From positions 1,765,501-1,829,500 of the forward strand of contig NZ_CP022684.1 in assembly GCF_002863865.1 (NCBI RefSeq): 64,000 nt of DNA, written 5' to 3'. The DNA is from Ketobacter alkanivorans (GTDB lineage Bacteria > Pseudomonadota > Gammaproteobacteria > Pseudomonadales > Ketobacteraceae). Below, piece by piece: positions 26,617 to 34,934 of the stretch. Positions within the stretch are counted from its first letter, which is position 1, and each line of letters starts with the position of its first letter. The notes beneath the pieces were generated by a model. That model saw nothing but the letters and a program-made list of their open reading frames with translations, had not been told where the DNA came from and did not search any database. Both the position numbers and the translations under genes were made by a program.

Positions 26617-26703
26617 TTTAACAAGGGACAGCAACCGACAAAGCTTCTCTGACACCGTTCACGCCTTAGGACGCCCAAAGCTCCGCTTGGTACGCGGTTA
26701 TGA
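26617..26703 (+). other. attC-like recombination site abutting an IS remnant
   Basis: The site begins TTTAACAAGGGACAG and ends TACGCGGTTATGAG, about 87 bases, with CCCAAAGCTCCGCTTGG in the arms. The last bases merge directly into IS3-family orfA sequence (GTGCCCAGCA). Confidence 0.75.
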
Positions 26704-27300
26704 GTGCCCAGCAAATCTACAATCGGCGTCGTCGGTTTATGGGGGTTCCGATATGCAATTCAACTCCATAGAAGGAGTTGATTACCTGCACCATAGCCTG
26801 ACCAAGCATAACGTCGCGAATGACCTATTATGGCGTGACTTTGCTTCCGACCGGCCTAATGAGAAATGGACGACTGAGTTCACCTACATTTGGGTTAAAG
26901 GCCGATGGTTGCATTTGGCGATGGTAATGGACATGGCATTGAGCCAGCGAACCGCAGCGCCAGGCCTGATAGCTCATTCAGATCGCGGGGCACAGTATCG
27001 TTCACAGGTGTACATTGACTATCTACGAACCAGTGATATCAGCATCAATATGATGCCTAAAGGGTCACCGCAGGTATAATGCACCGATGGAATCATTCTT
27101 CAGTCGGCTTAAGGTTGAATTGATTTATCCAATGAATTATCGGACGATTGAGGAAACTAGGTCGGGCATATTTGCCTATGTCGAAGTCTTTTATAACCGC
27201 AAGAGCCAGCTTTCAACGAATGATGGCATGAGCCCTGTCGCATTTGAAGAGTAAGCAGCCTTGGCCGCAAAGTTAAGGTGTCTACTTTTCGTGGGGAGCA
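26702..27300 (+). mobile_element. IS3-family remnant (orfA end to right inverted repeat)
   Basis: From GTGCCCAGCA on, the sequence follows the element at 30015 from the middle of orfA through orfB to its right inverted repeat, with internal deletions and stop codons. The first catalytic region (NEKWTTEFTYIW) and the second (HSDRGAQYRS) remain readable, while the left end and parts of orfB are missing. Right end GTGTCTACTTTTCGTGGGGAGCA has one or two changes. Inactive; it explains all of the 722 bases between the GST and the next gene, apart from the attC. Confidence 0.9.
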
Positions 27301-27332
27301 CCACTTGAGTATGCAATACGCATGGGGGAAAC

Positions 27333-27599
27333 ATGAAATATCTTATATATAGTCTACTGCTAATATTCCTTGTTAATGTTAGTACCAATGCCCAACCCGT
27401 TCAGGATGGGAATCAGGATTTAATAATAGTACCTAAAGAATCTACGGCATGTGAATGGAACCCAAAGAGAGAACTTAAACCATCACCCGTACGGTGTGGA
27501 CTGAATGATCTAGGTGCTCCAAATATTGGCATCTATGATTGTGGAAAGTCAGACAACTGTGAAGATCACTGTGTTTTTATTCAATGCCAAGTAATATAA
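27333..27599 (+). CDS. small secreted cysteine-rich protein
   Basis: An 88-residue protein with a clear signal peptide (residues 1-20, ending STNA). The mature part has six cysteines, four of them in CGKSDNCEDHCVFIQC near the end, suggesting disulfides in the periplasm or outside. Start ATG has GGGGGAAAC upstream, and the gene begins 32 bases after an IS right end. It is followed after 14 bases by the 590-residue exported protein gene, so the two are probably one unit. No family recognised. Confidence 0.55.
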   Translation: MKYLIYSLLLIFLVNVSTNAQPVQDGNQDLIIVPKESTACEWNPKRELKPSPVRCGLNDLGAPNIGIYDCGKSDNCEDHCVFIQCQVI

Positions 27600-27613
27600 G
27601 TCGGGGGGGGATC

Positions 27614-29386
27614 ATGGCTTACGTTAATGAACATCTGCTGACGAAGAGCTCGATGGCACAAGTAATTATATGTGGTTTCATTTTAATGCTTACATTTTCT
27701 AGATGTTATGCTGAAGTAAGCCAGCCTATAACGTCTGCTGTGCCTGATGGTGACGAGATTGTCCAAATAGTTCCAACTCAATTTGAAACTATTTATATAC
27801 CCCGATTGGGCCAACACATCGCGGTATACCAACAAAGCGCTAAGTCAAACATTATTTACATTCAACCATATTTGATTGTCGATACCAATCATCTTATAAA
27901 CCAAAGGAAAGCTGAATGTGCGACTGCTTCCAACGCAACCAAGAAGAAGGAATTTAAGCTGTTATATCATACAGCGCAAAAGGATATTGTTAACGATGTA
28001 TTAACGGAGATAAATAAGCTTCATCCTAATCGTAATTTCAAATCTGTTCATTCATGGCCTTATTTGTATATCGAGTTGTCGGCCTGGCACTATGAGAGTT
28101 CTGATGATGCATTCCCTAAGCAAAAGATCATTAGTTACTATCCAACTAGCGGATCCATCGGTGATCTAAGCAATGGTGCAGCTTCTCGTAATTTTCCACA
28201 ATCTTTTAGTGAATCTCGACTCTTTGTGACGTGTAATGAGTTAGACAGCATTATAAAAACAAATGAATTCCAACTAAGGGTATTCACTCCCACCCAACTG
28301 ACTACTACAGCCAGAATTGAGGCCATATTCGATGGCATCATGTCTTCAAAAGAGATTTCGGATTTATTTCGTGTTGAAAACCAAGATGGCTCAATCAAAA
28401 CAACAACAAAATCTATAAGTGATTCAGGCTCAGTAACCTTCTCGCTTGATAAGCTTAACGGTGGCACAGGAAAATCGACGTCTAAAATTGATAATCAGTA
28501 TGCAGACAGTCGAAAGCGTCTTGTTAATAGTCACGCGTTAAATGAAGCGATATCCAAATCTGTTCAAAACTTATCCATACAGCAATACGGTGATTTGTCG
28601 GGCCTTTATTCTATAGAAAAAGTTATTGCGTATATAAAAGGACAGCTTGAAAGTGTTTCTTCGCTAACCCCCGTAAAAATTCAAGATGGAAAAATGTTTC
28701 TTGGTGAGCAGAGTAGAACGCTTAGTAATGATGAGAAAATAACATTGGATAATTTCGGTTCGTTAATAGCGAGCGCTAATTTCAATTCCAAGAACGAAGC
28801 GACTATTCCTATAAAAGGTAAAAATGTAACGATTAAGAAAGATAATTCTGGTGACGTCACGATTACAGATGGTCGCGGAATCAAGTTCACGCAAGATTCG
28901 TCAAAAAGCTGGATTCCGACTTCCGTAGATATGTACATTGTTTCCGAAAACAACGTGTTGAATCTATTAAATTTCAATCAATCGACTGTAACTATCAAGG
29001 GTGGGAGATATCTGCAGTTTTGGAAAATTCCTGCCATAAAGACCCCACCGAAACCCAACTATTATGACGTATCAATGGATGAGTTTAAGAAGAACTTCAC
29101 CGATGAAGTGACAAAGATTATTGTAAGCGAATCTTCAAAATTGGCGAGCAAGTTAGAGGATCTAAATAAAGGTATAGTTAAAGCCAATAGAATTCGGGCC
29201 CCTTTATCTATCTCTATTAGTGGTGCCGAGCATTTCAACACCAATGAAAGTGGACAAGTCTATGCTGACAAAGCCTGCAAAAATATAGGGTCTGGGTATC
29301 AAAGAGCGGTTAGCTATACTGTATCAACCACAACAGGCACATTTAAACGTAATACCATTTCAAGTGTGGTTTGCGTTGGTCAATAG
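27614..29386 (+). CDS. uncharacterised exported protein
   Basis: A 590-residue protein started at the ATG at 27614, which has a run of G upstream; an in-frame ATG 10 codons earlier overlaps the preceding gene. A signal peptide or anchor lies at about residues 14-34 (VIICGFILMLTF). The rest is soluble and mixed alpha/beta: an N-terminal domain to about residue 230, a central coiled helical part, then a repeat-poor region with short strands, and a C-terminal domain ending in GTFKRNTISSVVCVGQ. No family recognised. Probably co-transcribed with the small secreted protein. Confidence 0.6.
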   Translation: MAYVNEHLLTKSSMAQVIICGFILMLTFSRCYAEVSQPITSAVPDGDEIVQIVPTQFETIYIPRLGQHIAVYQQSAKSNIIYIQPYLIVDTNHLINQRKAECATASNATKKKEFKLLYHTAQKDIVNDVLTEINKLHPNRNFKSVHSWPYLYIELSAWHYESSDDAFPKQKIISYYPTSGSIGDLSNGAASRNFPQSFSESRLFVTCNELDSIIKTNEFQLRVFTPTQLTTTARIEAIFDGIMSSKEISDLFRVENQDGSIKTTTKSISDSGSVTFSLDKLNGGTGKSTSKIDNQYADSRKRLVNSHALNEAISKSVQNLSIQQYGDLSGLYSIEKVIAYIKGQLESVSSLTPVKIQDGKMFLGEQSRTLSNDEKITLDNFGSLIASANFNSKNEATIPIKGKNVTIKKDNSGDVTITDGRGIKFTQDSSKSWIPTSVDMYIVSENNVLNLLNFNQSTVTIKGGRYLQFWKIPAIKTPPKPNYYDVSMDEFKKNFTDEVTKIIVSESSKLASKLEDLNKGIVKANRIRAPLSISISGAEHFNTNESGQVYADKACKNIGSGYQRAVSYTVSTTTGTFKRNTISSVVCVGQ

Positions 29387-29655
29387 GATGCTGAACTGTC
29401 TAATTTTATGTGTAGAAATCTAGTTTCGAATTAAAGCAACCCCCAAATATTGGAATCTTTATGATGCGCTCGGCAGGCTAAACATTAATATTCAAAGCAC
29501 ATAGCAAGTTTATCAACCTGGATGCAATTACCGTTTGGGGTTTGTGTTCAATGCGCTTACGATACAAAGCCGCTCCGACATTCGGTTTCGGTTACAAATG
29601 CTTTGTACGCCCGAACTTGTAGCACTGCAAAAATGATCAGAATTTAGGTATCCAA
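29387..29655. other. intergenic region with attC-like hairpin
   Basis: No gene. TACAAAGC (29563-29570) pairs with GCTTTGTA (29600-29607) around a CGCTCCGACATTCGG centre, which resembles the middle of an attC, but clear TAACAA and GTTATGC ends are absent. Confidence 0.35.
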
Positions 29656-29982
29656 ATGGAGCGACTACGACACCCAACCTACGCCAGAAATAGGCGAGTA
29701 TTTTTCTTAGCATCAAGTGTGTTGCTTGCTACATTTTTGGCATGCGGCTTGGTTTTGCTTAACATTTATAATAGAACTCCCTCACTGGAAAACGCACTGA
29801 CGGTCTCATTTCTATCTTTGCTCCTGCTGTTTTTTGTGGTTGCTTTCTTTGTCGATTGTAAGTGTAGGTGCATTACCTGTGGAGCGTGGCCAACCAAACA
29901 TAGCAGCTCGATTGATGACGATAACAATAAGTTGTTTATTTGCAAATCGTGTGGGATCGAGTGGCATACTGGGAGTGAATAA
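29656..29982 (+). CDS. small membrane protein with C-terminal zinc ribbon
   Basis: A 108-residue protein. Two membrane segments (about residues 15-35 and 48-68) precede a cytoplasmic tail with CITCG and CKSCG pairs 25 residues apart, the spacing of a zinc ribbon. The stop codon lies at the start of a short attC-like end, so it is a cassette gene. Function unknown; such tails often contact nucleic acid or another protein. Confidence 0.6.
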   Translation: MERLRHPTYARNRRVFFLASSVLLATFLACGLVLLNIYNRTPSLENALTVSFLSLLLLFFVVAFFVDCKCRCITCGAWPTKHSSSIDDDNNKLFICKSCGIEWHTGSE

Positions 29983-30010
29983 TAGGCTGTATTGGCTTAG
30001 GCGTTATGTA
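29975..30010 (+). other. shortened attC-like site next to the intact IS
   Basis: GTGAATAATAGGC... ends in TAGGCGTTATGTA, a good right end, but only about 36 bases separate the ends. The IS left end begins five bases later. Confidence 0.5.
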
Positions 30011-30075
30011 TCCGTGTTACCCACAATTAGTAGACATCCTTTATAGTTAGACTAACCACTATGGAGGTGTCCGAG

Positions 30076-30384
30076 ATGGCACGCAAGAAGACCCAAGCTT
30101 ATACCGAAGAATTCCGCCGAGAAGCGGTAAACAGAGCCTCGAAAGACGGCATTACTACTGCTCAGGTTGCAAAAGAGCTAGGAGTGAGTGCCCAGCAGAT
30201 CTATAACTGGCGTCGTCAGTTCACCCGTCTTTCTGATAAGCAGTTCAATACGGTAGATGGTGTTGATTATTCTAAGCAGGAGAGTGAAGAAACGCGTAGG
30301 CTACGTCGGGAAAACAAGAAGCTCAAAGAGGAGTTGGAATTCCTAAAAAAGGCAGCTGCGTACTTCGCGAACGACCAAAAGTGA
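30076..30384 (+). CDS. IS3-family transposase OrfA
   Basis: A 102-residue protein, started at the ATG at 30076 (GGAGG ten bases upstream; an earlier in-frame ATG covers that site). It has a helix-turn-helix (TTAQVAKELGVSAQQIYNWR) that binds the inverted repeats, followed by a leucine-zipper-like helix for dimer formation. Ends four bases into orfB. Confidence 0.93.
   Translation: MARKKTQAYTEEFRREAVNRASKDGITTAQVAKELGVSAQQIYNWRRQFTRLSDKQFNTVDGVDYSKQESEETRRLRRENKKLKEELEFLKKAAAYFANDQK
30345..30351 (+). promoter_or_regulatory. A6G slippery site for -1 frameshifting
   Basis: AAAAAAG near the end of orfA is the standard IS3-family slippage motif. A -1 shift here would join OrfA to the orfB frame and give the OrfAB transposase. 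Confidence 0.7.
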
Positions 30385-31247
30385 AGTACGCCTTGATCAG
30401 TGAGTATACGGATCAGTATCCGGTCACTCTCATGTGCCGTGTTCTGAAGGTATCCAGATCCGGTTATTATCGGTGGCTGGAACGCCCTATTAGTGATCAA
30501 GCTCAGCGCCGGCTGGAGATGGAAGAGCTGATCAAAGACACCTACGAGGCTTTTGAGGCCATATACGGAGCGCCTAGATTGGCTAAAGAGCTGGCGGAGC
30601 TTGGTCATCCCTGTTCCGTCAATTATGTCGCTCAGATCATGTTTGAGCAGGGAATAAGGGCCTTGAATGGTAAAGGCTTCAAGTATCCCAGACATAGCCT
30701 GACGATGCATAATGTTTCGGACAACCTGCTGTGGCGTGACTTCTCTGCCTGCCAGCCAAACGAGAAATGGACGACCGATATCACCTATATCTGGGTCAAG
30801 GATCGTTGGTTGTACTTGGCGGTGGTGATGGATCTGTTCTCGCGCCGAATTGTGGGCTGGAGCCTGGATACCTCAATGACAGAGGCCCTGATATCCAAAG
30901 CCATGGATATGGCCCTGCGGCAAAGGGAGACCACACCAGGTCTGATCGTGCATTCCGATCGAGGCACCCAATACCGTTCGCAGGCGTACATTGATTATCT
31001 ACGCGCTAACGAAATTAGCATCAGCATGAGTCGAAAGGGAAACTGCTGGGACAATGCACCAATGGAGTCGTTCTTTAGTCGGCTCAAGGTTGAATTGATC
31101 TACCCGAAGAATTACCGGACGATAGATGAGGCTCGATCGGGTATATTTGCCTATATCGAGATATTCTATAACCGTAAGAGAAGGCACTCAGCAAACGATG
31201 GGGTAAGCCCCGTTGAATATGAGGAAGCAGCTGCTATGGCTGCATAG
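30381..31247 (+). CDS. IS3-family transposase OrfB (DDE integrase core)
   Basis: A 288-residue protein. An HTH_21-type region (YGAPRLAKEL) precedes the rve core, whose catalytic residues are the aspartates in KWTTDITYIW and VHSDRGTQYRS and the glutamate in NAPMESFFSRLK. The C-terminus (NRKRRHSAN) is family-typical. The frame starts at a GTG overlapping the orfA stop and is read mainly by frameshift. No internal stop, so it may be functional. Confidence 0.95.
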   Translation: MKYALISEYTDQYPVTLMCRVLKVSRSGYYRWLERPISDQAQRRLEMEELIKDTYEAFEAIYGAPRLAKELAELGHPCSVNYVAQIMFEQGIRALNGKGFKYPRHSLTMHNVSDNLLWRDFSACQPNEKWTTDITYIWVKDRWLYLAVVMDLFSRRIVGWSLDTSMTEALISKAMDMALRQRETTPGLIVHSDRGTQYRSQAYIDYLRANEISISMSRKGNCWDNAPMESFFSRLKVELIYPKNYRTIDEARSGIFAYIEIFYNRKRRHSANDGVSPVEYEEAAAMAA

Positions 31248-31332
31248 TTAGAGTGTCTACTTTTTGTGGGGAACACCAGTATAAATCACGAGCCGGGTGT
31301 TTATAATTGAATATTAGTGTGGAGGGTGTCTC

Positions 31333-31818
31333 ATGACGGACAGTGTACCGGTTACTTTAAAAGGGAGGTGTTCTTGCGGCGAGTCTGAATACGAACTAAA
31401 GCGTATGCCGATGTTTGTACACTGTTGTCACTGTACATGGTGCCAAAAGGAGACAGGTTCTGCGTTTGCGGTTAATGCGTTGATTGAATCCTCATACGTG
31501 TCTTTGGTCAAAGGTGAGGTGAATGAGATAGAGCTTCCGACCAACAGTGGTTCGGGTCAAAAGGTTATTCGTTGCAAGACATGCCAGGAAGCCTTATGGA
31601 GTTACTATGGGGCCGCAAGGGAGAAGGTGTCATTTGTAAGGGTCGGAACCTTGGATCAACCCGATTTATGTCCACCTGATATTCATATTTACACCTCGTC
31701 AAAGCAGAAGTGGGTTGTGCTGAAGGATGGGGATGCCGCAGTCGAGGCATTCTACAGCCGCAGTGAGTATTGGCCTCAAGACGCAATCGCTCGGTATAAA
31801 AATGCTAAGAATACCTAG
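31333..31818 (+). CDS. GFA (Gfa/CENP-V) family zinc protein
   Basis: A 161-residue protein with the family's cysteine sets: CSCGE near residue 13, CCHCTWCQKETGSAF at 32-46, and CKTCQ near 82. They bind zinc, and in glutathione-dependent formaldehyde-activating enzyme the site binds glutathione. Many members have no known substrate. It starts 57 bases after the intact IS, with GGAGGGTGTCTC upstream of the ATG. The GST gene in the same array would fit glutathione chemistry, but that is only suggestive. Confidence 0.88.
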   Translation: MTDSVPVTLKGRCSCGESEYELKRMPMFVHCCHCTWCQKETGSAFAVNALIESSYVSLVKGEVNEIELPTNSGSGQKVIRCKTCQEALWSYYGAAREKVSFVRVGTLDQPDLCPPDIHIYTSSKQKWVVLKDGDAAVEAFYSRSEYWPQDAIARYKNAKNT

Positions 31819-31850
31819 CCTTCACTGGACTGCGCTGCATGGTTATGCAG
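31812..31850 (+). other. possible degenerate attC-like end
   Basis: After the GFA stop, CCTAGCCTTCACTGGACTGCG leads to GGTTATGCAGGC, which resembles an attC right end. The left TAACAA is replaced by TACCTAG. This is the last attC-like signal in the array. Confidence 0.35.
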
Positions 31851-31872
31851 GCATCATACAGAGGAACAAGTG

Positions 31873-32319
31873 ATGAGTGAAATCACTCAAGGCGAAATAC
31901 TATTGCCAGCGCTGACATTGGTTGGCTTGACGTTCATAGTTTTGTCGCAAATTCCATTTAGAAGGTTCAAGGCTGCTTTGGAAGGCAAGGTAACGCCCAA
32001 GGATTTCGAGCTGGGTGAATCCGATCGTGTACCAGAATTTGCCGCTCTTGCTAACAGGAACTATATGAATCTGTTGGAGCTGCCAGTAATATTTTACTTT
32101 GCATGCACTCTCCATTATTTGCTTGAATCAGTTGACATGAAAGTGCTTGTGTTGGCATGGACTTATGTAATCCTACGCATCCTGCATAGCGCAATACATC
32201 TTTCATACAATAATGTCATGCATCGTTTAATAGCGTTTGCATTAAGTAATTTCGTTTTAGCGGGCATGTGGTTTTTCCTGATCTCACCCATATTGGCAGT
32301 TGCGAGGCTGGATTCATAG
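31873..32319 (+). CDS. MAPEG-family membrane protein
   Basis: A 148-residue protein with four membrane segments, the size and layout of MAPEG proteins (glutathione transferase/eicosanoid related). RVPEFAALANRNYMNLLELP in the middle is the family's conserved loop and second helix start. I chose the ATG at 31873 (AGAGGAAC upstream) over a GTG one codon earlier. Substrate unknown. Confidence 0.82.
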   Translation: MSEITQGEILLPALTLVGLTFIVLSQIPFRRFKAALEGKVTPKDFELGESDRVPEFAALANRNYMNLLELPVIFYFACTLHYLLESVDMKVLVLAWTYVILRILHSAIHLSYNNVMHRLIAFALSNFVLAGMWFFLISPILAVARLDS

Positions 32320-32470
32320 CCAGCGACTGTGCTGCAAGCATTGTGCTTTCAACCATACCTAGTAAGTGGTTATGGAAAACATTCAAGTAATGAGAGATAC
32401 ATGACATCGATGCGCTTGGCCATCTCACCTATAGACTAAGCCTTATACTGGAACGCAGTAGGTACTACAT

Positions 32471-33388
32471 ATGAAGAAATGGATTTTTTCTATATTTGTT
32501 ACAGCAATAGTCGGAATAGCGATATTTTTTGTTGAGTCTGACAAACATGTTTCTGTGAAAGAACATCACCGAGCAGACCCAGCTGATCGCTTTCACGAAG
32601 GTCAAACAGGGATTACCCGTTATCGCGTGTCTGGTGAAGGCAAAACAGTCATTCTAATTCATGCATTTAACGGATATTTAGAATCATGGGATCCTAATGT
32701 ATCTGAACTGGTGAAAGCTGGGTTTAAAGTGGTAACTTATGATCTTTGGGGGCGGGGCTTATCTGATAGGCCGCTGATCAACTACGAATTGGCAGACTTT
32801 AGAATTCAGCTTCGTGAAATTGTAGAACTATCCGGTGGCGGTTCTGTATATCTGGTCGGTGCGTCATTCGGTAGCGTCGTCGCTGCTGATTATGCATTAC
32901 ATTATCCGGATCAGGTTAAGAAAGTCGTATTCATCGGCCCTGCTGGTTGGCCTGGGGACACTGGAAATGAGGATGCTTTTTTGGCACTGCCATTTTTTCC
33001 AGATATGATTTTTGGCCTTTTTGGCAGGCAAATAATTGAGCCGATTGTTGAAGCGTATCTGCATGATCCAAAAGCTCACCAATGGGCTATCGATCGCTGG
33101 TCTGAATATGCATCTCTCCCGTCTTTCGGAAGGGTTGCACTTCTTACAATGCGTAACTCTCCCGTTAGAGATTACACGGAGGGCTGGTCGGCTTTCGGAA
33201 GCCTAAATAAGCCTAATATTTTCATCTGGGGCAAACAAGATATAAGCTTTCCAGTTGAAAATTCCATTAAGGCTAAGCTACTTGTGCCGAACACAAAGCT
33301 GATCGAAGTTGAGGATGCAGCCCACTGGGTTAACATTGAGAACCCCAGGATCGTGAACGGCGCGATAATTGACTTTTTTGGTTTGTAA
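32471..33388 (+). CDS. membrane-anchored alpha/beta-hydrolase
   Basis: A 305-residue protein. An N-terminal signal or anchor (residues 5-22) precedes a hydrolase fold with LIHAFNG, the nucleophile elbow GASFGS, an acid probably in WGKQDISFP, and the histidine in DAAHWVNIE. It would hydrolyse an ester or related bond at the periplasmic face. No partner gene is indicated; neighbours are MAPEG and VOC proteins. Confidence 0.85.
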   Translation: MKKWIFSIFVTAIVGIAIFFVESDKHVSVKEHHRADPADRFHEGQTGITRYRVSGEGKTVILIHAFNGYLESWDPNVSELVKAGFKVVTYDLWGRGLSDRPLINYELADFRIQLREIVELSGGGSVYLVGASFGSVVAADYALHYPDQVKKVVFIGPAGWPGDTGNEDAFLALPFFPDMIFGLFGRQIIEPIVEAYLHDPKAHQWAIDRWSEYASLPSFGRVALLTMRNSPVRDYTEGWSAFGSLNKPNIFIWGKQDISFPVENSIKAKLLVPNTKLIEVEDAAHWVNIENPRIVNGAIIDFFGL

Positions 33389-33485
33389 ATTAAGTTAGGA
33401 CAGGGAATCATTCTAGAAAACTTTTCTTACAAAAGTTGGACCTTTATGTAGAAGTCTTAGAGATCATCAGATAGAAGGAACTAAA

Positions 33486-33884
33486 GTGAAAGAAATTACC
33501 AGAATAAATCACGTTGGCATTCGCGTAGCCAGTCTCGAGGCTTCTCGTAAGTTCTATGAGAAGCTTGGCTTCGAATTCATTGCAGGGCCACTCGGGCCCG
33601 AGCCGGTGGCGATCATGGAGCACCCAACAGGGATTAATATAAATTTCATACTCAATACAAACTCTGACAAAACCGAAAACGTATTGATGGATATACCAGT
33701 AAAGCATTCAGGCTATACTCACATGGCCCTGGAGGTAACCTGCCTAGATAAGGTAAAAACTCAATTAGAACAACACGGCATTGAGATCACAGGTGGCCCA
33801 ATTGTTTTACCTGATGGTGCAACGTTTATCTTTGTTAGAGACCCTGATCGCAATGTTATTGAATTTCATAAGCCTGGGAAATGA
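33486..33884 (+). CDS. VOC (glyoxalase/dioxygenase) family protein
   Basis: A 132-residue single-module pair of beta-alpha-beta-beta-beta units. NHVGIRVASLEASRKFYEKL opens the first half, with a metal-ligand histidine; HMALEV opens the second, and the final strand has NVIEFH with a glutamate ligand. Members include glyoxalase I and fosfomycin-resistance type enzymes; the substrate is not readable. The start is a GTG with GAAGGAAC upstream. Confidence 0.88.
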   Translation: MKEITRINHVGIRVASLEASRKFYEKLGFEFIAGPLGPEPVAIMEHPTGININFILNTNSDKTENVLMDIPVKHSGYTHMALEVTCLDKVKTQLEQHGIEITGGPIVLPDGATFIFVRDPDRNVIEFHKPGK

Positions 33885-33986
33885 GCCAACAGCAAGAAAT
33901 TAAGCTTATAACCATTACCCAAGCGGTGACTATGACATTTTTTTGGGTAGATTAACGGTACAAACTCACATGGAAGTAATATTAAG

Positions 33987-34412
33987 ATGAAAATGAAACT
34001 GGCGTTGTTTTGTTATAGTTTTAACGTAATCGGACTTTTCATATTCGGTTTGATTTATACCTTCAGCGGCGAATTTCTGCCGTTTCACTCAGATGCCATC
34101 CAGATGTCGTGGGATGACCTTAGCTCACCTCAGCAAACGCTTTATCTTGGCATGATGCGAACAGAAGGCGCAGGCCTGCTTGCTTCAGCAATAGCCATTG
34201 CGGCTCTATTGATGTTCCCATTTAGAAAGCGAGAGGTTTGGAGCTACTGGGCAATGACTTTAATTGGAGTGGTAGAAAATGTTCCAAGCATGCTGGGGGC
34301 TTACTACACATCACTAGCTACGCCAGCATCTTCGCCCTGGCAGCTTAATCTTTTGGGTATTGTCTTACTTGTATTGGGTCTGGCTTTCGCTTTAGGGGAT
34401 AGAAAGAGGTAA
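33987..34412 (+). CDS. uncharacterised four-helix membrane protein
   Basis: A 141-residue protein with four predicted membrane segments (about residues 5-27, 60-80, 88-108, 116-135). The loop between the first two carries MSWDDLSSPQQTLYLGMMR. No family was recognised with confidence. Similar spacing and size to the next gene suggest a pair. Confidence 0.6.
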   Translation: MKMKLALFCYSFNVIGLFIFGLIYTFSGEFLPFHSDAIQMSWDDLSSPQQTLYLGMMRTEGAGLLASAIAIAALLMFPFRKREVWSYWAMTLIGVVENVPSMLGAYYTSLATPASSPWQLNLLGIVLLVLGLAFALGDRKR

Positions 34413-34480
34413 ATTCACCCATGAATTCTGGCTCCTAAATTTCAATTTCTAATCCTCTGTCATGAACAAGGAATTTTCTG

Positions 34481-34891
34481 ATGCTATCTAAAGCACTCAT
34501 TACTGTATGTGTTCTATTTTACGCAGTGGGCAGCCCTATAGTTGAGGTAAACAGCTCCCACGTCTTTAATCCAGACTGGACTCCACACGTACGCATTCAT
34601 GAAGTTTGGCAATTGATTACAAATTCCAGCATCGGTTTCATTGTTTTGTGGCTTATCTGGATAGAGAAAAGAGTTGTGCTTGGGGCAGCAATCAGCCTGG
34701 CAGTGATGGGTAGTTTTATAGTAGCGTACGCATTACAGGATCTTTATGGCGGTAGCATGAAATTTTTGAACGGAAGTGAAAACTTGGTTTTTGGCATTAA
34801 TTTTGGTTTGCTGGTTTCATCTTCAATCGTTATCACGTTGCTTCTTGCCATTTATATAGAAACGAAGACGCAGACAAAACCAAGTGCGTAA
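34481..34891 (+). CDS. DUF6640-like small membrane protein
   Basis: A 136-residue protein with four membrane segments. The loop after the first helix (SSHVFNPDWTPHVRIHEVW) is a signature I associate with the uncharacterised DUF6640 family; the histidines could bind metal. Weak ribosome site (AAGGAATTTT). Function unknown. Confidence 0.6.
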   Translation: MLSKALITVCVLFYAVGSPIVEVNSSHVFNPDWTPHVRIHEVWQLITNSSIGFIVLWLIWIEKRVVLGAAISLAVMGSFIVAYALQDLYGGSMKFLNGSENLVFGINFGLLVSSSIVITLLLAIYIETKTQTKPSA

Positions 34892-34934
34892 AGATGCATG
34901 CTTAACTTAACCAATCGATTGATAGGCTGAGCGA

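Larger units (their letters stand above)
30015..31275 (+). mobile_element. IS3-family insertion sequence, apparently intact
   Basis: About 1261 bases bounded by inverted repeats: left TGTTACCCACAATTAGTAGACAT (30015-30037), right GTGTCTACTTTTTGTGGGGAACA (31253-31275), matching at 19 of 23 positions. It carries orfA and orfB in overlapping frames with a slippery site. The flanking triplets (CCG, CCA) are not an exact target duplication, so the element may have arrived with flanking sequence or decayed at one end. It is the only complete copy of a family with four remnants in this window. Confidence 0.92.

Noticed and set aside
26612-27079. A 155-residue protein-coding gene after the GST
   Set aside because: The frame begins in an attC-like site and continues through decayed IS3 orfA and orfB; it contains broken catalytic segments and is a chance fusion.
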